This document shows, piece after piece, positions 26,450 to 37,773 of a stretch of DNA of 55,918 nucleotides. The notes below the pieces were generated by a model, which was not told the origin of the DNA, made no database searches, and worked only from the letters and a program-made list of their open reading frames with translations. Where the stretch lies: the NCBI GenBank assembly GCA_030430455.1, contig JAUIJB010000017.1, positions 1 to 55,918 of the forward strand, written 5' to 3'. The translations under genes were made by a program, and so were the position numbers. How positions within the stretch are numbered: position 1 is the stretch's first letter; each line of letters opens with the position of its first letter. The DNA comes from Verrucomicrobiia bacterium (GTDB lineage Bacteria > Verrucomicrobiota > Verrucomicrobiia > Verrucomicrobiales > Akkermansiaceae).

Positions 26450-27564
26450 GCGCGGCCTGCCCCCAGCCCCCCCTCGCCCTCCGCGGCCTGGCTGCGCTCA
26501 GCGGGCTGGCCGCGGACCTGCCCGGCCACCTCGCCGCCATCGCCGGCTCGCGCTCGCCGTTCCGCCCGCTGGGGGAGCTCGGCGGGATCCCGCCGGAGTT
26601 CCACGACCTGGCCGCGGCGTGGATCGGGGACCGCGCCGCGCTGACCGACCGGCTGTGGTCGCCCGCCGCCGTCGCCGCCATCGCCGTGGCGCGCGAGGCC
26701 ATCGCCGATGCCGGCTGGAGCCCTCGCGAGGCCCGCGAGGCGCTGGTGGTCTTCGCCACCAGCCGCGGCAATGTCGCGGGCTGGATCGACCCCTGGCCGG
26801 GCCGCCGGCCGTTTCCGCTGATGGCGGCCAGCAACTCGCTGGCCAGCGAGCCCGCCGCGGCGATCTGCTCCGAGTTCGCCATCGACAGCGAGTGGCACAC
26901 CCTCTGCAACGGCTGCTGCGCCGGGCTCGATGCGCTCGCCCTGGCCCAGGCCTGGATCGCGGTCGGCCGGGCGCCGCGCGCCATCGTCGCCGCCGTCGAC
27001 CTGCCGCTCACCGCCACCCTGCTGCGGGCCTACGCCGCCACCGGGATCCTTTCCACCAACGGTGAGCGCGACCCCTTCTCCGCGGCCACCAGCGGGCTGC
27101 TGCCCGGCGAGGGCGCCGCGGCGGCCTGCCTCGAGCCCGCCGGCGGGTCCGCGAGCGTGGTGGAACTGGTCGAGGTGATCGCCGCCACCGAGTCCCACAA
27201 CCCGCTCGCCTCGGGCCCTGCCCCGGGCCTGAAGCGACTGCTTCGACAGGCCCTTGAGCGCCACGGCTTCCCGGCCGCGGTGATCCCGCACGCCAGCGGC
27301 ACGCCCAGCCAGGCCCGTAGCGAGCCCGCGGCGATCCGCGAGGTGCTCGGCGACGCGGTCGCTATCGCCGCGCTCAAGCCGTGGACCGGTCACACCATCG
27401 GCGCCAGCGGGCTGCTTGAGTCCGCCCTCCTCGCCGGCCACCTGCGCCGCGGGCTGGCGGTCCCCGGCTTCCCCTCCTCCCCGGCACCTTCATCCGGAAC
27501 CTTCTTCAAGCTCGCCTCCGCGATGGGCGGTCGCCACTCACTCGCCATCTTCCGTACGCCATGA
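26446..27564 (+). CDS. Beta-ketoacyl-synthase-like (thiolase-fold) protein
   Basis: 372 residues from a GTG overlapping the ftsY stop. It has the ketosynthase catalytic set: the nucleophile region LCNGCCAGLDALALAQ with Cys 157 aligning to the FabF Cys, His 282 in PHASGTPSQARSE, Lys 311 and His 316 in KPWTGHTIGASG. It would catalyse Claisen condensation of acyl-ACP or CoA. It is shorter than FabF (about 410) and its N-terminus is divergent. No acyl carrier protein, malonyltransferase or reductase gene is in the window, so the product is unknown. The position between ftsY and an L,D-transpeptidase/phosphatase fusion is unusual. It might be an aryl-polyene or lipid-type synthase component; that is a guess. 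Confidence 0.82.
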   Translation: MSAACPQPPLALRGLAALSGLAADLPGHLAAIAGSRSPFRPLGELGGIPPEFHDLAAAWIGDRAALTDRLWSPAAVAAIAVAREAIADAGWSPREAREALVVFATSRGNVAGWIDPWPGRRPFPLMAASNSLASEPAAAICSEFAIDSEWHTLCNGCCAGLDALALAQAWIAVGRAPRAIVAAVDLPLTATLLRAYAATGILSTNGERDPFSAATSGLLPGEGAAAACLEPAGGSASVVELVEVIAATESHNPLASGPAPGLKRLLRQALERHGFPAAVIPHASGTPSQARSEPAAIREVLGDAVAIAALKPWTGHTIGASGLLESALLAGHLRRGLAVPGFPSSPAPSSGTFFKLASAMGGRHSLAIFRTP

Positions 27565-28703
27565 TCCATCCCCACCTCCAGGTATCCGTCGACCGGCAGG
27601 AACTCCTCGTCCTCGACGGCGACTCCGTCCTGCGCCGCTTTCCCGTCTCCACCGCGGAAAAGGGCATCGGCTTCGACAACGGCAGCTTCCGCACCCCCAC
27701 CGGGCGCTTCCGGGTCTCCGAGGTCATCGGCCGCGGCGAGCCGGCCGAGACCATCTTCCGCGAGCGCAAGCCGGTCGGCCAGTGGGATGGCGAACCCTGC
27801 GAGGGCGACCTGATCCTCTCCCGCATCCTGCGCCTCGAGGGACTCGACCCCACCAATGCCAACTCGGCCGAGCGCTTCATCTACATCCACGGCAGCAATC
27901 ATGTCGCCGAGCTCGGCCGCCCGGCCAGCCTCGGCTGCATCCGCCTCAAGCCCGCCGACATGGTCGAGCTCGCCGACCTGAGCGAGCCGGGCACCAGCGT
28001 CGAGATCCTGCCGCCGACCCGGCCGGCCGGGCGGCTGATCTTCTTCGACTGCGACTCCACCCTGTCGTCGATCGAGGGCATCGATGAGCTCGGCCGCGCG
28101 CGCGGGCCCGAGGCCTTCCGCGAGGTCGAGGAGCTCACCAACGCGGCGATGAACGGCGAGGTGCCGATCGACGAGGTCTTCGCCCGCCGCATGGAGATCA
28201 TCCGCCCCGACCGGGCGCTGTGCGACGAGGTCGCGCAGCTCTACCTCGACACCATCACCCCCGGCACCGCCGAGTTGGTCCGCCGCCTGAAGTCCGAGGG
28301 CTGGACGCCGGTGATCCTGTCGGGTGGCTTCGCCCCGCTGATCCGGCCGCTCGCCGAGCGGCTCGGCATTCGCCACGTCGAGGCCGTGCCGATCCACTTC
28401 GCCGACGACGGCGCCTACCTCGGCTTCGACGACCAGTTCCCGACCACCCGCAACGGCGGCAAGCCCGAGGTCATCGCCGAGTGGCGTCGCGCCCGCCTTC
28501 CGGAGCACACCGTGATGGTCGGGGACGGCATTTCCGACCTCGAGGCACGCTCCGAGTGCGACCTCTTCATCGGCTTCGGCGGCGTCGCCGCCCGGCCCCG
28601 GGTGAAGGCCGAGGCCGACCTCTGGATCGAAGCCATGTCCGAATTTCCGACTGATAGCGAATTGCTCAACTTGATCAGGAATGGAGCGCCGCCAATCGTT
28701 TAG
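27561..28703 (+). CDS. Fusion of L,D-transpeptidase (YkuD) domain and SerB-like HAD phosphatase
   Basis: 380 residues in one uninterrupted frame. Residues 5-150 are a YkuD domain: IYIHGSNHVAELGRPASLGC with His 110 and Cys 126, then I-R128. The usual S-H-G-C is S-L-G-C here. Residues 157-380 are a phosphoserine-phosphatase-like HAD domain: DCDSTL (nucleophile Asp 163, acid Asp 165), VILSGGF (254 region), GGKPEVI (Lys 301), and VGDGISDLEA (Asp 322, 326). There is no signal peptide or membrane segment, so the YkuD domain would be cytoplasmic, which is odd for an enzyme that usually cross-links periplasmic peptidoglycan. The start overlaps the ketosynthase stop (ATGA). The phosphatase could make serine from phosphoserine or act on another phosphomonoester. 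Confidence 0.88.
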   Translation: MIHPHLQVSVDRQELLVLDGDSVLRRFPVSTAEKGIGFDNGSFRTPTGRFRVSEVIGRGEPAETIFRERKPVGQWDGEPCEGDLILSRILRLEGLDPTNANSAERFIYIHGSNHVAELGRPASLGCIRLKPADMVELADLSEPGTSVEILPPTRPAGRLIFFDCDSTLSSIEGIDELGRARGPEAFREVEELTNAAMNGEVPIDEVFARRMEIIRPDRALCDEVAQLYLDTITPGTAELVRRLKSEGWTPVILSGGFAPLIRPLAERLGIRHVEAVPIHFADDGAYLGFDDQFPTTRNGGKPEVIAEWRRARLPEHTVMVGDGISDLEARSECDLFIGFGGVAARPRVKAEADLWIEAMSEFPTDSELLNLIRNGAPPIV

Positions 28704-28945
28704 ACTAAGAGTCGTATTTTCGGACATTTCGGACCGAATGCACATTCCACTTGGCAAGAGAGTCCATTCAATCCGCTGACTTTCAGATCTTTAGACACCG
28801 ATCAGGAAAAGTCCGATTTTGCGCATGTCGGGAGGAAAAACGAAACTCTCATCCTCGACCTAACATGGGTAAATCTACGCAATTCCCTTAATTCCGCACA
28901 TTTTGACTTGTTGACAGGCTGAGTGAGAGGCTTGTTGGTGGCGTC

Positions 28946-29293
28946 ATGAGCAGTCGCGCGAAGTCCACTCGCAACAGCAAGTTGAATGCCGCCAAGGGTC
29001 GCCGCTACACCGCCAAGGAGAAGGCGGAGATCCTTGAATACGTCGCCCAGGTCAACCAGGAGAAGGGCCGCGGCGGCCAGAGTGCCGCCGCCAAGAAGTT
29101 CAAGATTTCGCCACTGACCATCTCGAGCTGGATTCGCAGCGGCGTCGGGCCGGCCGCGGTCAGCGGCTCGGTCTCGGGTCCGATCGGCAAGAAGCTCGCC
29201 AAGCTCCAGGCCCTTCACGACCAGATCCAGCGCGCCGAGAAGGAGCTCGCCCGGATGAAGAGCGAGTTCAACTCGCTCAAGGGCTCGCTCTGA
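28946..29293 (+). CDS. Short HTH protein with coiled-coil tail (Verrucomicrobia type)
   Basis: 115 residues: a basic N-tail, a helix-turn-helix similar to transposase/Psq-like HTH (about 20-66, YTAKEKAEILEYVAQVN, then AAAKKFKISPLTISSWI), a Ser/Gly/Val linker, and a coiled coil (83-112, KLAKLQALHDQIQRAEKELA). Proteins like this are frequent in Verrucomicrobia and often labelled transposase, but no IS ends or second transposase ORF are present, so I read it as a DNA-binding protein, perhaps nucleoid-associated. The 242 bp upstream are clearly more AT-rich than the surroundings and include a TTGACA at 28911-28916 with no convincing -10. A terminator follows 41 bp after the stop. Confidence 0.75.
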   Translation: MSSRAKSTRNSKLNAAKGRRYTAKEKAEILEYVAQVNQEKGRGGQSAAAKKFKISPLTISSWIRSGVGPAAVSGSVSGPIGKKLAKLQALHDQIQRAEKELARMKSEFNSLKGSL

Positions 29294-29334
29294 GCCCTGG
29301 GCCGGAAACCTTCGGTCAGTTTCTGACCACCTGG

Positions 29335-29370
29335 CCCGTCATCCACCGGGGGGAAGGATGGCGGGCTTTT
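29335..29370 (+). terminator. Intrinsic terminator of the HTH gene
   Basis: CCCGTCATCC (29335-29344) pairs with GGATGGCGGG (29356-29365), ten base pairs including one G-U, across an 11-nt loop, followed by CTTTTCG. It lies shortly after the HTH gene on the plus strand and before the convergent Nudix gene. Confidence 0.75.
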
Positions 29371-29390
29371 CGTGTACCCACCGCAAGCCC

Positions 29391-29411
29391 CGCTCTCCGC
29401 TCTCCGCTCTC
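29391..29411. repeat. Three tandem 7-bp units (CGCTCTC) abutting a stop codon
   Basis: CGCTCTC is repeated three times and then degenerates into the end of the Nudix gene, whose stop is at 29415 (minus strand). This is the same kind of short slippage run seen beside the LolD-like gene stop. Confidence 0.6.
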
Positions 29412-29414
29412 CGC

Positions 29415-29917
29415 TCACTCCACCCACACCACCTCGGTCTCGACCTGCTTCCAGGCCACCGACTCCCCCTCGAAGGCGAATCGCCCGAGGAAGGTCCGCC
29501 CATCGATCATCAGCGGGAGCCAGTGGATGTCGTCGTCCCACATGCGGTCGAAGGGGATGTCGTCGAGGCGGCACCACAGCGGCTTCGCCTCGCTGGTCTC
29601 GGTCGGAACCCCGCGGTAGGCGCGCGCCAGGTAGACATGGCAGAGGATGTCGGGCACGTCCGACATGGCGAAGTGCAGCTCCCCCATCTTGCGCGGCGAC
29701 TCGACCTCGATGCACAACTCCTCGCGGGTCTCGCGGATGGCACACTCGAGGGGCGTCTCGCCGGGGTCGATCTTGCCGCCCGGGCCGTTGATCTTGCCGG
29801 CACCGAGTCCGCGCTTCTTCTCGATCAGCAGGATCCTGCCGTCGCGGATGACGAACATCAGCGTCGCCAGGGTCGGCGCCGACCAGGAGGACCAGTCGAT
29901 CGGTGAGGGTGCCTCGC

Positions 29918-29921
<4 letters not shown>
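29415..29921 (-). CDS. MTH1-like Nudix hydrolase (probable 8-oxo-dGTP diphosphatase)
   Basis: 168 residues. The Nudix box is [20 protein letters not shown] (49-68), complete for G-x5-E-x7-R-E-x2-E-E, with Cys 70 where Gly is usual. Outside the box it matches human MTH1: GKINGPGGK resembles WNGFGGK, and [20 protein letters not shown] followed by [10 protein letters not shown] resembles the IPF-MW-DD--W-PLLL segment that recognises 8-oxo-purines. It should hydrolyse oxidised purine nucleoside triphosphates. It overlaps the gcvP stop (ATGA) and is the last gene of the glycine cleavage operon. The link to glycine cleavage is unexplained; read-through expression may be all there is. Confidence 0.82.
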
Positions 29922-32758
<2,837 letters not shown>

Positions 32759-32909
32759 GGTCGGTTGTCGCCGCGAACTGCGGCTGCCCCTCTCCTAAGC
32801 GGTTTTCCCCGGCGTGCAACCCCAAGAGGCCGGGAAGGGGCAAAGGAAGCCGCCACCCAGCCGCCAATAACGAGCCCGGCGCGGAGAATCCGCCCGGCCA
32901 TGCCCCGGG

Positions 32910-33287
32910 TCAGGCGATCTGGCCCTCGTAGCCCGCGGCGTCGAGGAGCGACTCCAGCTGGGCCGGGTCGCGGACCTTGACCTTGAAGATCCAGCCCTCG
33001 CCGTAGGGGTCGGTGTTGATCAGCGCCGGATCGGCCTCGACCGCGTCGTTGGCGGCGACGATCTCGCCGGCCAGCGGCGTGTAGATGTCGCTCGCCGCCT
33101 TGACCGACTCGACCACCGCGGCCGGGTCGCCGGCATCGAGCTCGCGACCGAGCTCGGGCAGCTCGACGAAGACCACGTCGGTCAGCTCCGCCTGGGCGTG
33201 GTCGGTGATCCCGACGGTGGCCACCCCGTCCTCGAGACGGACCCACTCATGCGATTTGGTGTAGCGAAGGTCGGCGGGGATGTTCAT
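32910..33287 (-). CDS. gcvH: Glycine cleavage system H protein
   Basis: 125-residue lipoyl carrier. It contains [20 protein letters not shown] at the start, VFVELPELG, and the lipoylation site [10 protein letters not shown] with Lys 63, then YTPLAGEIV and [13 protein letters not shown]. It shuttles the aminomethyl group between P and T proteins. The start is ATG 33287, 12 bp after the gcvT stop. No lipoate ligase gene is in the window. Confidence 0.96.
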   Translation of the reverse strand: MNIPADLRYTKSHEWVRLEDGVATVGITDHAQAELTDVVFVELPELGRELDAGDPAAVVESVKAASDIYTPLAGEIVAANDAVEADPALINTDPYGEGWIFKVKVRDPAQLESLLDAAGYEGQIA

Positions 33288-33298
33288 GGCTGGGAAGC

Positions 33299-34387
33299 TT
33301 ATGCGGGTTTCGCGGCGGGCTTGTAAAACGGTTTCTTGACCACCTCGGCGGGAAAGCGCCGGCCGCGGACCTCGACCGCCAGGCGGGTGCCCGGCCTGGC
33401 CAAGGCCAGCGGCAGGTAGGCCATCCCGATCCCCTTGCCGAGGCTGGGTGAAAGCACGCCACTGCTGAGTTCGCCGACGACCCCGCCCGCCTCGTCGACG
33501 ACCGGCTGGTGCGCCCGCGGCGGTGCCCCCTTGTCGAGGTAGGCCAGGCCGCAGAGCTTCTCCGCCAGGCCATCCTGCTTCTGCCGGGCGAGGACCTCGC
33601 GGCCGCTGAAGTCCCCCTTTTCCAGGTCGACGAAGAAACCCAGCCCGGCCTCGAGCGGCGTGCGCTCCGGGGTCAGGTCGCTGCCGTTGAGCGGGTAGCC
33701 CATTTCCAGCCGCAGGCTGTCGCGGGCGCCGAGCCCGCAGGCGGCCGCGCCGGCTCCGACGAAGCCCCGGAACCACCGCTCGCCCTCGGCCGCCGGCGCG
33801 AGGAACTCGAAGCCGTCCTCGCCGGTGTAGCCGGTGCGGCACACCACGCAGCCGTCGCCGAGCCGCGCGATCCCGTTGCGCGGCGGAAGCTCGTCGCCCG
33901 GCCGCACCGCCGCGAAGACCGCGGCCGACTCCGGCCCCTGCACCGCCATCGCCGCCCAGCGGGCACTGTCATCGACCAGCTCCACGCCGTCGTCGAGGTG
34001 CTCCCGCAGCCAGGCCACGTCGGCCTCGATGCAGGCGGCGTTCACGATGAGGAGGAACTCCTCGTCCCCGCTGCGGTAGAGGATGAGGTCGTCGATGACG
34101 CCGCCCGCTCCGTTCAAGAGGAAGGTGTACTGGCCGCGGCCGACCTCGAGCTTCGCCACCCGGTTGGTCAGCATGCGCTCGAGCCACGCCGCCGCCCGCG
34201 GCCCGCTCGCCCAGAGCTGTCCCATGTGCGAGATGTCGAAAATCCCGGCATGCTCGCGCACGGCCTGGTGCTCCCTGAGGATCGAACCGTACATCACCGG
34301 CATTTCCCAGCCCGCGAAGGGCACCATCCGGCCGCCCAGCTCCTCGTGCACCGCGTGCAGCGGCGACCGCTTCAGTTCCTCGCTCAC
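33299..34387 (-). CDS. gcvT: Aminomethyltransferase (glycine cleavage T protein)
   Basis: 362 residues. It moves the one-carbon unit from GcvH to tetrahydrofolate and releases ammonia. Landmarks: [48 protein letters not shown] with the catalytic Asp region, [15 protein letters not shown], and [17 protein letters not shown], followed by the C-terminal barrel with [10 protein letters not shown]. It is the first gene of the operon. Its 76-bp upstream gap is too short for a tandem glycine riboswitch and shows none. Confidence 0.96.
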   Translation of the reverse strand: MSEELKRSPLHAVHEELGGRMVPFAGWEMPVMYGSILREHQAVREHAGIFDISHMGQLWASGPRAAAWLERMLTNRVAKLEVGRGQYTFLLNGAGGVIDDLILYRSGDEEFLLIVNAACIEADVAWLREHLDDGVELVDDSARWAAMAVQGPESAAVFAAVRPGDELPPRNGIARLGDGCVVCRTGYTGEDGFEFLAPAAEGERWFRGFVGAGAAACGLGARDSLRLEMGYPLNGSDLTPERTPLEAGLGFFVDLEKGDFSGREVLARQKQDGLAEKLCGLAYLDKGAPPRAHQPVVDEAGGVVGELSSGVLSPSLGKGIGMAYLPLALARPGTRLAVEVRGRRFPAEVVKKPFYKPAAKPA

Positions 34388-34463
34388 GCGGCCACTACGC
34401 GGCGGTCCCGGCGACCCGTCAACCGCGAAGCCGGGACTCGCCCGCCTTTCTCTCTCGCCTTCC

Positions 34464-35906
34464 TCACTCGCCCTTTCCAGCGTCGCCCGCGTAGGCCTTG
34501 TCGATGACGTCGAGGTAGCGGGTCACCGGGTCGGTGCGCGGGCTGCGCGCCGAGCGCTCGAGCTCGCGGGTGAAGCGGAGGTAGTCGTCGAACTCGCCGC
34601 TGACCGCCCCGGCCTCGACGATCTCGCGCCAGTTCAGGAAGTGGCGCGCCTGCTCCGAGCGCTCGCGCATGATCGCGCGGGTCTCGTCCAGCTCGGCGAG
34701 CCGCTCGTCCAGCGTCTTGAGACGCTTGCCGCGGGCCCAGTCGCCGAGCCAGTCCTGATAGTCCTTGAGCAGCGGCCGGTACGAGGGGAAGCAGCGGTAG
34801 CTCAGCCGGTTGACCGCCTCCTGCGCCGGCCGCACCGCGAGCAGGCGCTCGGCTTCGCCCAACTCACCCAGCTGGCTCCAGTCGTGCAACCCGGCGCGCA
34901 GGTTGATCCCCTCCGCGTCGCGGTGGTGCAGTTGCAGGGCCTCGTCGAGGGCGCGGTCGGTCGCCGCGACGCCCATCACCTCGGTCAGCGGGACGTCGGC
35001 GAGCCGGGCCATCGTCAGCGCCCACCACTTCGCCAGGCTGCGCTCGGACAGGTTGAGCTCCGGGAAGTACTTGCGCAGCAGGATCGGCATGTCGCCGTCG
35101 TACGAGGCCACCTCGTCGCAGAACCCGAGGAAGGCCTCGCGCCCGTCGGGCTGCTCGAGCAGCGCCATCACCATCGCCCCCGACAAGGCGCGGAAGGCCT
35201 CGCGGGAAACGCCGTCGAGCCAGCGGTGGGCCTCCTCGTCGACGGCGAACAGCTCGGCCGTGGTGAACAGCGACTTCTGCCGGAAGACGCCCTCGTAGAG
35301 CACGCGGTCGGCGCGGTTGGAGAGCCACAGCTCGGCCTCGCGCAGGCCCTCGACCAGCCACACCGGCACCCGCATGCGCGCCTCGATGTCACCGGGCTTG
35401 CGGTCGCGCAGGGTGCGCTCGCAGACCAGCGCCTTGAGCATGGCGCGCTCCAGCAGGTCGCGGTCGATGCCGCGCGCCAGGTCGACGTGGATCCGCAGCA
35501 GGAACTTGTCCGAGAAGTATCGTAGTTCGAAGGCGACCGGCCGCTTCTTCGGCTCGTCGCCCGCCTCGCCGACCAGGCGGATCTCGATCGGCAGCTTGAT
35601 CGACGGCGCCTCGCGGATGCCGAGCACGCGGTGGAACCGGTCGCGCACCGACTCGGCCTGGATCGCCACCGATCCGCGCAGCTCGGGCGAGCCCCCGAAG
35701 ATCAGGAACTGGCGCGAGCTGGAATAGGTCGGCCGCTCGATCTCGGGAGCCACCACCGGGTCCTCCTCGATGCGCGGCTGCAGCGGCTCCTCGTCCGGCT
35801 GGACGGCTGCGGGGTCGATCAGCGGCACCGCCTTGCGGGTCTCCTCGGCCGCGGCGATGGCGGCGATGGAGGCGACGAGGACGACGATGGAGGGCAGGCA
35901 CCTCAT
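34464..35906 (-). CDS. Secreted protein resembling a degenerate gluzincin, unknown function
   Basis: 480 residues with a signal peptide (1-20, SIVVLVASIAAIAAAEE). After an acidic linker comes a domain that includes LERAMLKALVCERTLRDR followed about 25 residues later by VPVWLVEGLREAELW. The second string resembles the WxxEG(L/I)Ae helix that follows HExxH in peptidase-MA-type metalloproteases, but the first helix has no HExxH, so it is probably not a peptidase. The C-terminus is helical (LAELDETRAIMRERSEQAR). The gene starts one base inside the stop of the next gene upstream (TGATG), so the two are coupled. I do not assign a function. Confidence 0.65.
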   Translation of the reverse strand: MRCLPSIVVLVASIAAIAAAEETRKAVPLIDPAAVQPDEEPLQPRIEEDPVVAPEIERPTYSSSRQFLIFGGSPELRGSVAIQAESVRDRFHRVLGIREAPSIKLPIEIRLVGEAGDEPKKRPVAFELRYFSDKFLLRIHVDLARGIDRDLLERAMLKALVCERTLRDRKPGDIEARMRVPVWLVEGLREAELWLSNRADRVLYEGVFRQKSLFTTAELFAVDEEAHRWLDGVSREAFRALSGAMVMALLEQPDGREAFLGFCDEVASYDGDMPILLRKYFPELNLSERSLAKWWALTMARLADVPLTEVMGVAATDRALDEALQLHHRDAEGINLRAGLHDWSQLGELGEAERLLAVRPAQEAVNRLSYRCFPSYRPLLKDYQDWLGDWARGKRLKTLDERLAELDETRAIMRERSEQARHFLNWREIVEAGAVSGEFDDYLRFTRELERSARSPRTDPVTRYLDVIDKAYAGDAGKGE

Positions 35907-36631
35907 CAGAATCCTCCCGGCATGGACGCGGTCGGCCCGCGTGGATCGAGAACCAGGCGGCCGTCGTCGATGCGGATCCGCACCATTTCCTCGATGAAGT
36001 CGATCTCGCGGGACGGCGAAGCGCCCTCGGCATCGCGATAGACCCCGGCAAGCTTCTCGAAGGACGACAGCACGAGCAGCAGGAAGCCCTCGGGAACCGG
36101 CAGGCGGCCGAAACGGCCGCCGATCATCGGCCGGTTGACGCTGTCGTGGTAGGGACCGCCGTTGGGGACGATCTCGGTGCGCACCGTGCCGGTCGGCAGC
36201 TCGGTCTGCACCACCCGGACATACATCGACACGGTCAGCGGGCGACCGAGGATGGTCCGCAGCTGGATGATCTCGGCGCGGTCGTCCTCGAGGCGCACCG
36301 CGACGTCGTCGAGGCTCACCCACTTGCCGAGCAGCCCGCCCTGCTCCATCGCGAGGGTGTCGCGCAGGTGGAGGTTGATCTCCTCCTCGCTGAGGCTGAG
36401 CTCGTAGCCGTCCTTGAGCGAGTTGCGCAGAACGACCAGCAGGTTGCGCCCGGGCTTGCCGACAGCCGCCGGGCCGCGCCCCTCGATGTCGCCGAGTTCC
36501 TGCGGCTGGGCCACGAAGTAGGCCGCGGCCCCCATGCCGGCGAGGCCGAGGAAGACGACCAGGACCATCAGCCGGCGCAGGCATCCGCCGGAGGACCTGG
36601 CTTGTTTCGCTTCGTCGTTCTTCGCCGCCAT
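35906..36631 (-). CDS. Membrane-anchored protein of unknown function
   Basis: 241 residues with a charged N-tail, one TM helix (about 20-42, LMVLVVFLGLAGMGAAAYFV) and an extracytoplasmic domain. The domain has ELSLSEEEINLHLRDTLA, VRLEDDRAEIIQLRTI, and VSMYVRVVQTEL, a pattern that alternates helix and paired strands and recalls bacterial LptC/AsmA-like lipid-binding folds only loosely. The start is ATG 36631; a GTG three codons upstream is also in frame. It is coupled to the following secreted protein gene, so the two likely work together at the envelope. Confidence 0.65.
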   Translation of the reverse strand: MAAKNDEAKQARSSGGCLRRLMVLVVFLGLAGMGAAAYFVAQPQELGDIEGRGPAAVGKPGRNLLVVLRNSLKDGYELSLSEEEINLHLRDTLAMEQGGLLGKWVSLDDVAVRLEDDRAEIIQLRTILGRPLTVSMYVRVVQTELPTGTVRTEIVPNGGPYHDSVNRPMIGGRFGRLPVPEGFLLLVLSSFEKLAGVYRDAEGASPSREIDFIEEMVRIRIDDGRLVLDPRGPTASMPGGF

Positions 36632-36674
36632 TCGCCTCACCCTGACAAATCCCCGCCGCCTTGCAATGCCCGGA

Positions 36675-36989
36675 CTAGTCCGCCTTCCCGGCGGCGCCGC
36701 CGCCGGCCTTTGGCGCCGCTGCCGGCTCCTTGGTCTTGGTGTCCTTCTTGCCGCCTTCCTTGCCGCCTTCCGACGGTTTGTCCTTCTTGGCCCCTTCCTG
36801 GTAGGACTTCGAGCGGTAGTCGGTCTGGTAGAAGCCCGAGCCCTTGAAGATCAGGCCCGCGCCGGTCCCGAGCAGGCGGCGGACCTTGCCGCCGCAGTCC
36901 TCGCAGGTCTCCAGCTTGGCGTCCTTCATGCTCTGGAACACCTCGAACTGCTTCCCGCACTGTTCACAAAGATAATCGTAGGTTGGCAT
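36675..36989 (-). CDS. FmdB-family zinc ribbon protein
   Basis: 104 residues. The first 55 are the FmdB/CxxC_CXXC_SSSS domain: MPTYDYLCEQCGKQFEVFQS, with a second pair at CEDCGG, giving a four-Cys zinc ribbon. RRLLGTGAGLIFKGSGFYQT is the conserved continuation. The tail (about 60-104) is Lys/Gly/Ala-rich and disordered. Family members are putative regulatory or ribosome-linked proteins without a firm function. It precedes the coupled envelope-protein pair on the same strand. Confidence 0.85.
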   Translation of the reverse strand: MPTYDYLCEQCGKQFEVFQSMKDAKLETCEDCGGKVRRLLGTGAGLIFKGSGFYQTDYRSKSYQEGAKKDKPSEGGKEGGKKDTKTKEPAAAPKAGGGAAGKAD

Positions 36990-37114
36990 CGCTTGAAAAA
37001 TCGGCGGGGACCTCATACGCGGGGCCCCGCCACCTGGCAACCCCTCTTTGATTCCTTGACCATCAGGAAATTAAAGGCATTTTCAGCACACTCCATCCAC
37101 CACCGTTCGCGACC

Positions 37115-37744
37115 ATGAATCGACTGCTCTCGATCCTCGCCCTCGGCGCCCTCGGCTGCGGCGCCGTGCTCCTCGCTTCCTGCAACGCCGGCAGCGCGGC
37201 GGGCACCAGCCGCTACCTGTCGGCCTACGGCCCGACCGCCCAGCCGCCGCGTTCCCCCGATGACCCGGGAGCGGCGCTGCCCGATGACGTTTCCTACTGG
37301 TCCGGCGACAAGGTCTCCGGCTCGGCGGCGATCACCATCGACCTGCGCCAGCAGAAGGCCTTCTTCTACAAGGGCGGCACCCTGGTCGGCGTCTCGCGGA
37401 TCTCCACCGGCAAGGAGGGCAACGACACCCCGGCCGGCACCTACCGGGTGACCGAGAAGAGCAAGGATCACCGCTCGAACCTCTACGGTATCGTCCGCAA
37501 CAAGGCCACCGGCGAGGTGGTCAACGACGACGCCGACTCGCGCACGGCCGTCATCCCGCCGGGCTGCGAGTTCGTCGGTGCGCCGATGTGGAACTTCCTG
37601 CGCTTCAACGGCGGCATCGGCATGCACACCGGCTACCTGCCCGGCTACGCCGCCTCCCACGGCTGCGTGCGCATGCCGCACAAGATGTCCGAGAAGTTCT
37701 TCGAGAATGCCCGGATCGGCACGCCGGTCACCGTCGTGCGTTGA
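37115..37744 (+). CDS. L,D-transpeptidase lipoprotein (YkuD domain)
   Basis: 209 residues. A lipoprotein signal has LLASC with the acylated Cys at 23. The YkuD domain spans about 70-208: ITIDLRQQKAFFYKGG, STGKEGNDTPAGTYRVTEK, and the active site MHTGYLPGYAASHGCVRMP with His 171, Ser-His-Gly-Cys 184 and Arg 186. It should form 3-3 peptidoglycan cross-links or attach proteins to peptidoglycan. Unlike the cytoplasmic YkuD fusion at 27561, this one has a canonical active site and export signal. The 125-bp upstream gap is relatively AT-rich, with TTGACC at 37056-37061 but no good -10. Confidence 0.9.
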   Translation: MNRLLSILALGALGCGAVLLASCNAGSAAGTSRYLSAYGPTAQPPRSPDDPGAALPDDVSYWSGDKVSGSAAITIDLRQQKAFFYKGGTLVGVSRISTGKEGNDTPAGTYRVTEKSKDHRSNLYGIVRNKATGEVVNDDADSRTAVIPPGCEFVGAPMWNFLRFNGGIGMHTGYLPGYAASHGCVRMPHKMSEKFFENARIGTPVTVVR

Positions 37745-37773
37745 AGCGCTGATCCCTGCCGCGGCCGCAAGCC

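Noticed and set aside
28911..28945. TTGACA as -35 of the HTH gene
   Set aside because: No recognisable -10 lies 16-18 bp downstream, and a start there would fall nearly on the ATG; kept only as a note.
28946..29293. Insertion sequence around the HTH gene
   Set aside because: No terminal inverted repeats, target duplication or DDE transposase frame is seen nearby, and the gene has its own terminator.
34388..34463. Possible glycine riboswitch upstream of gcvT
   Set aside because: The gap is only 76 bp and lacks the paired conserved GGA/GAAC-type cores; nothing structured is visible.
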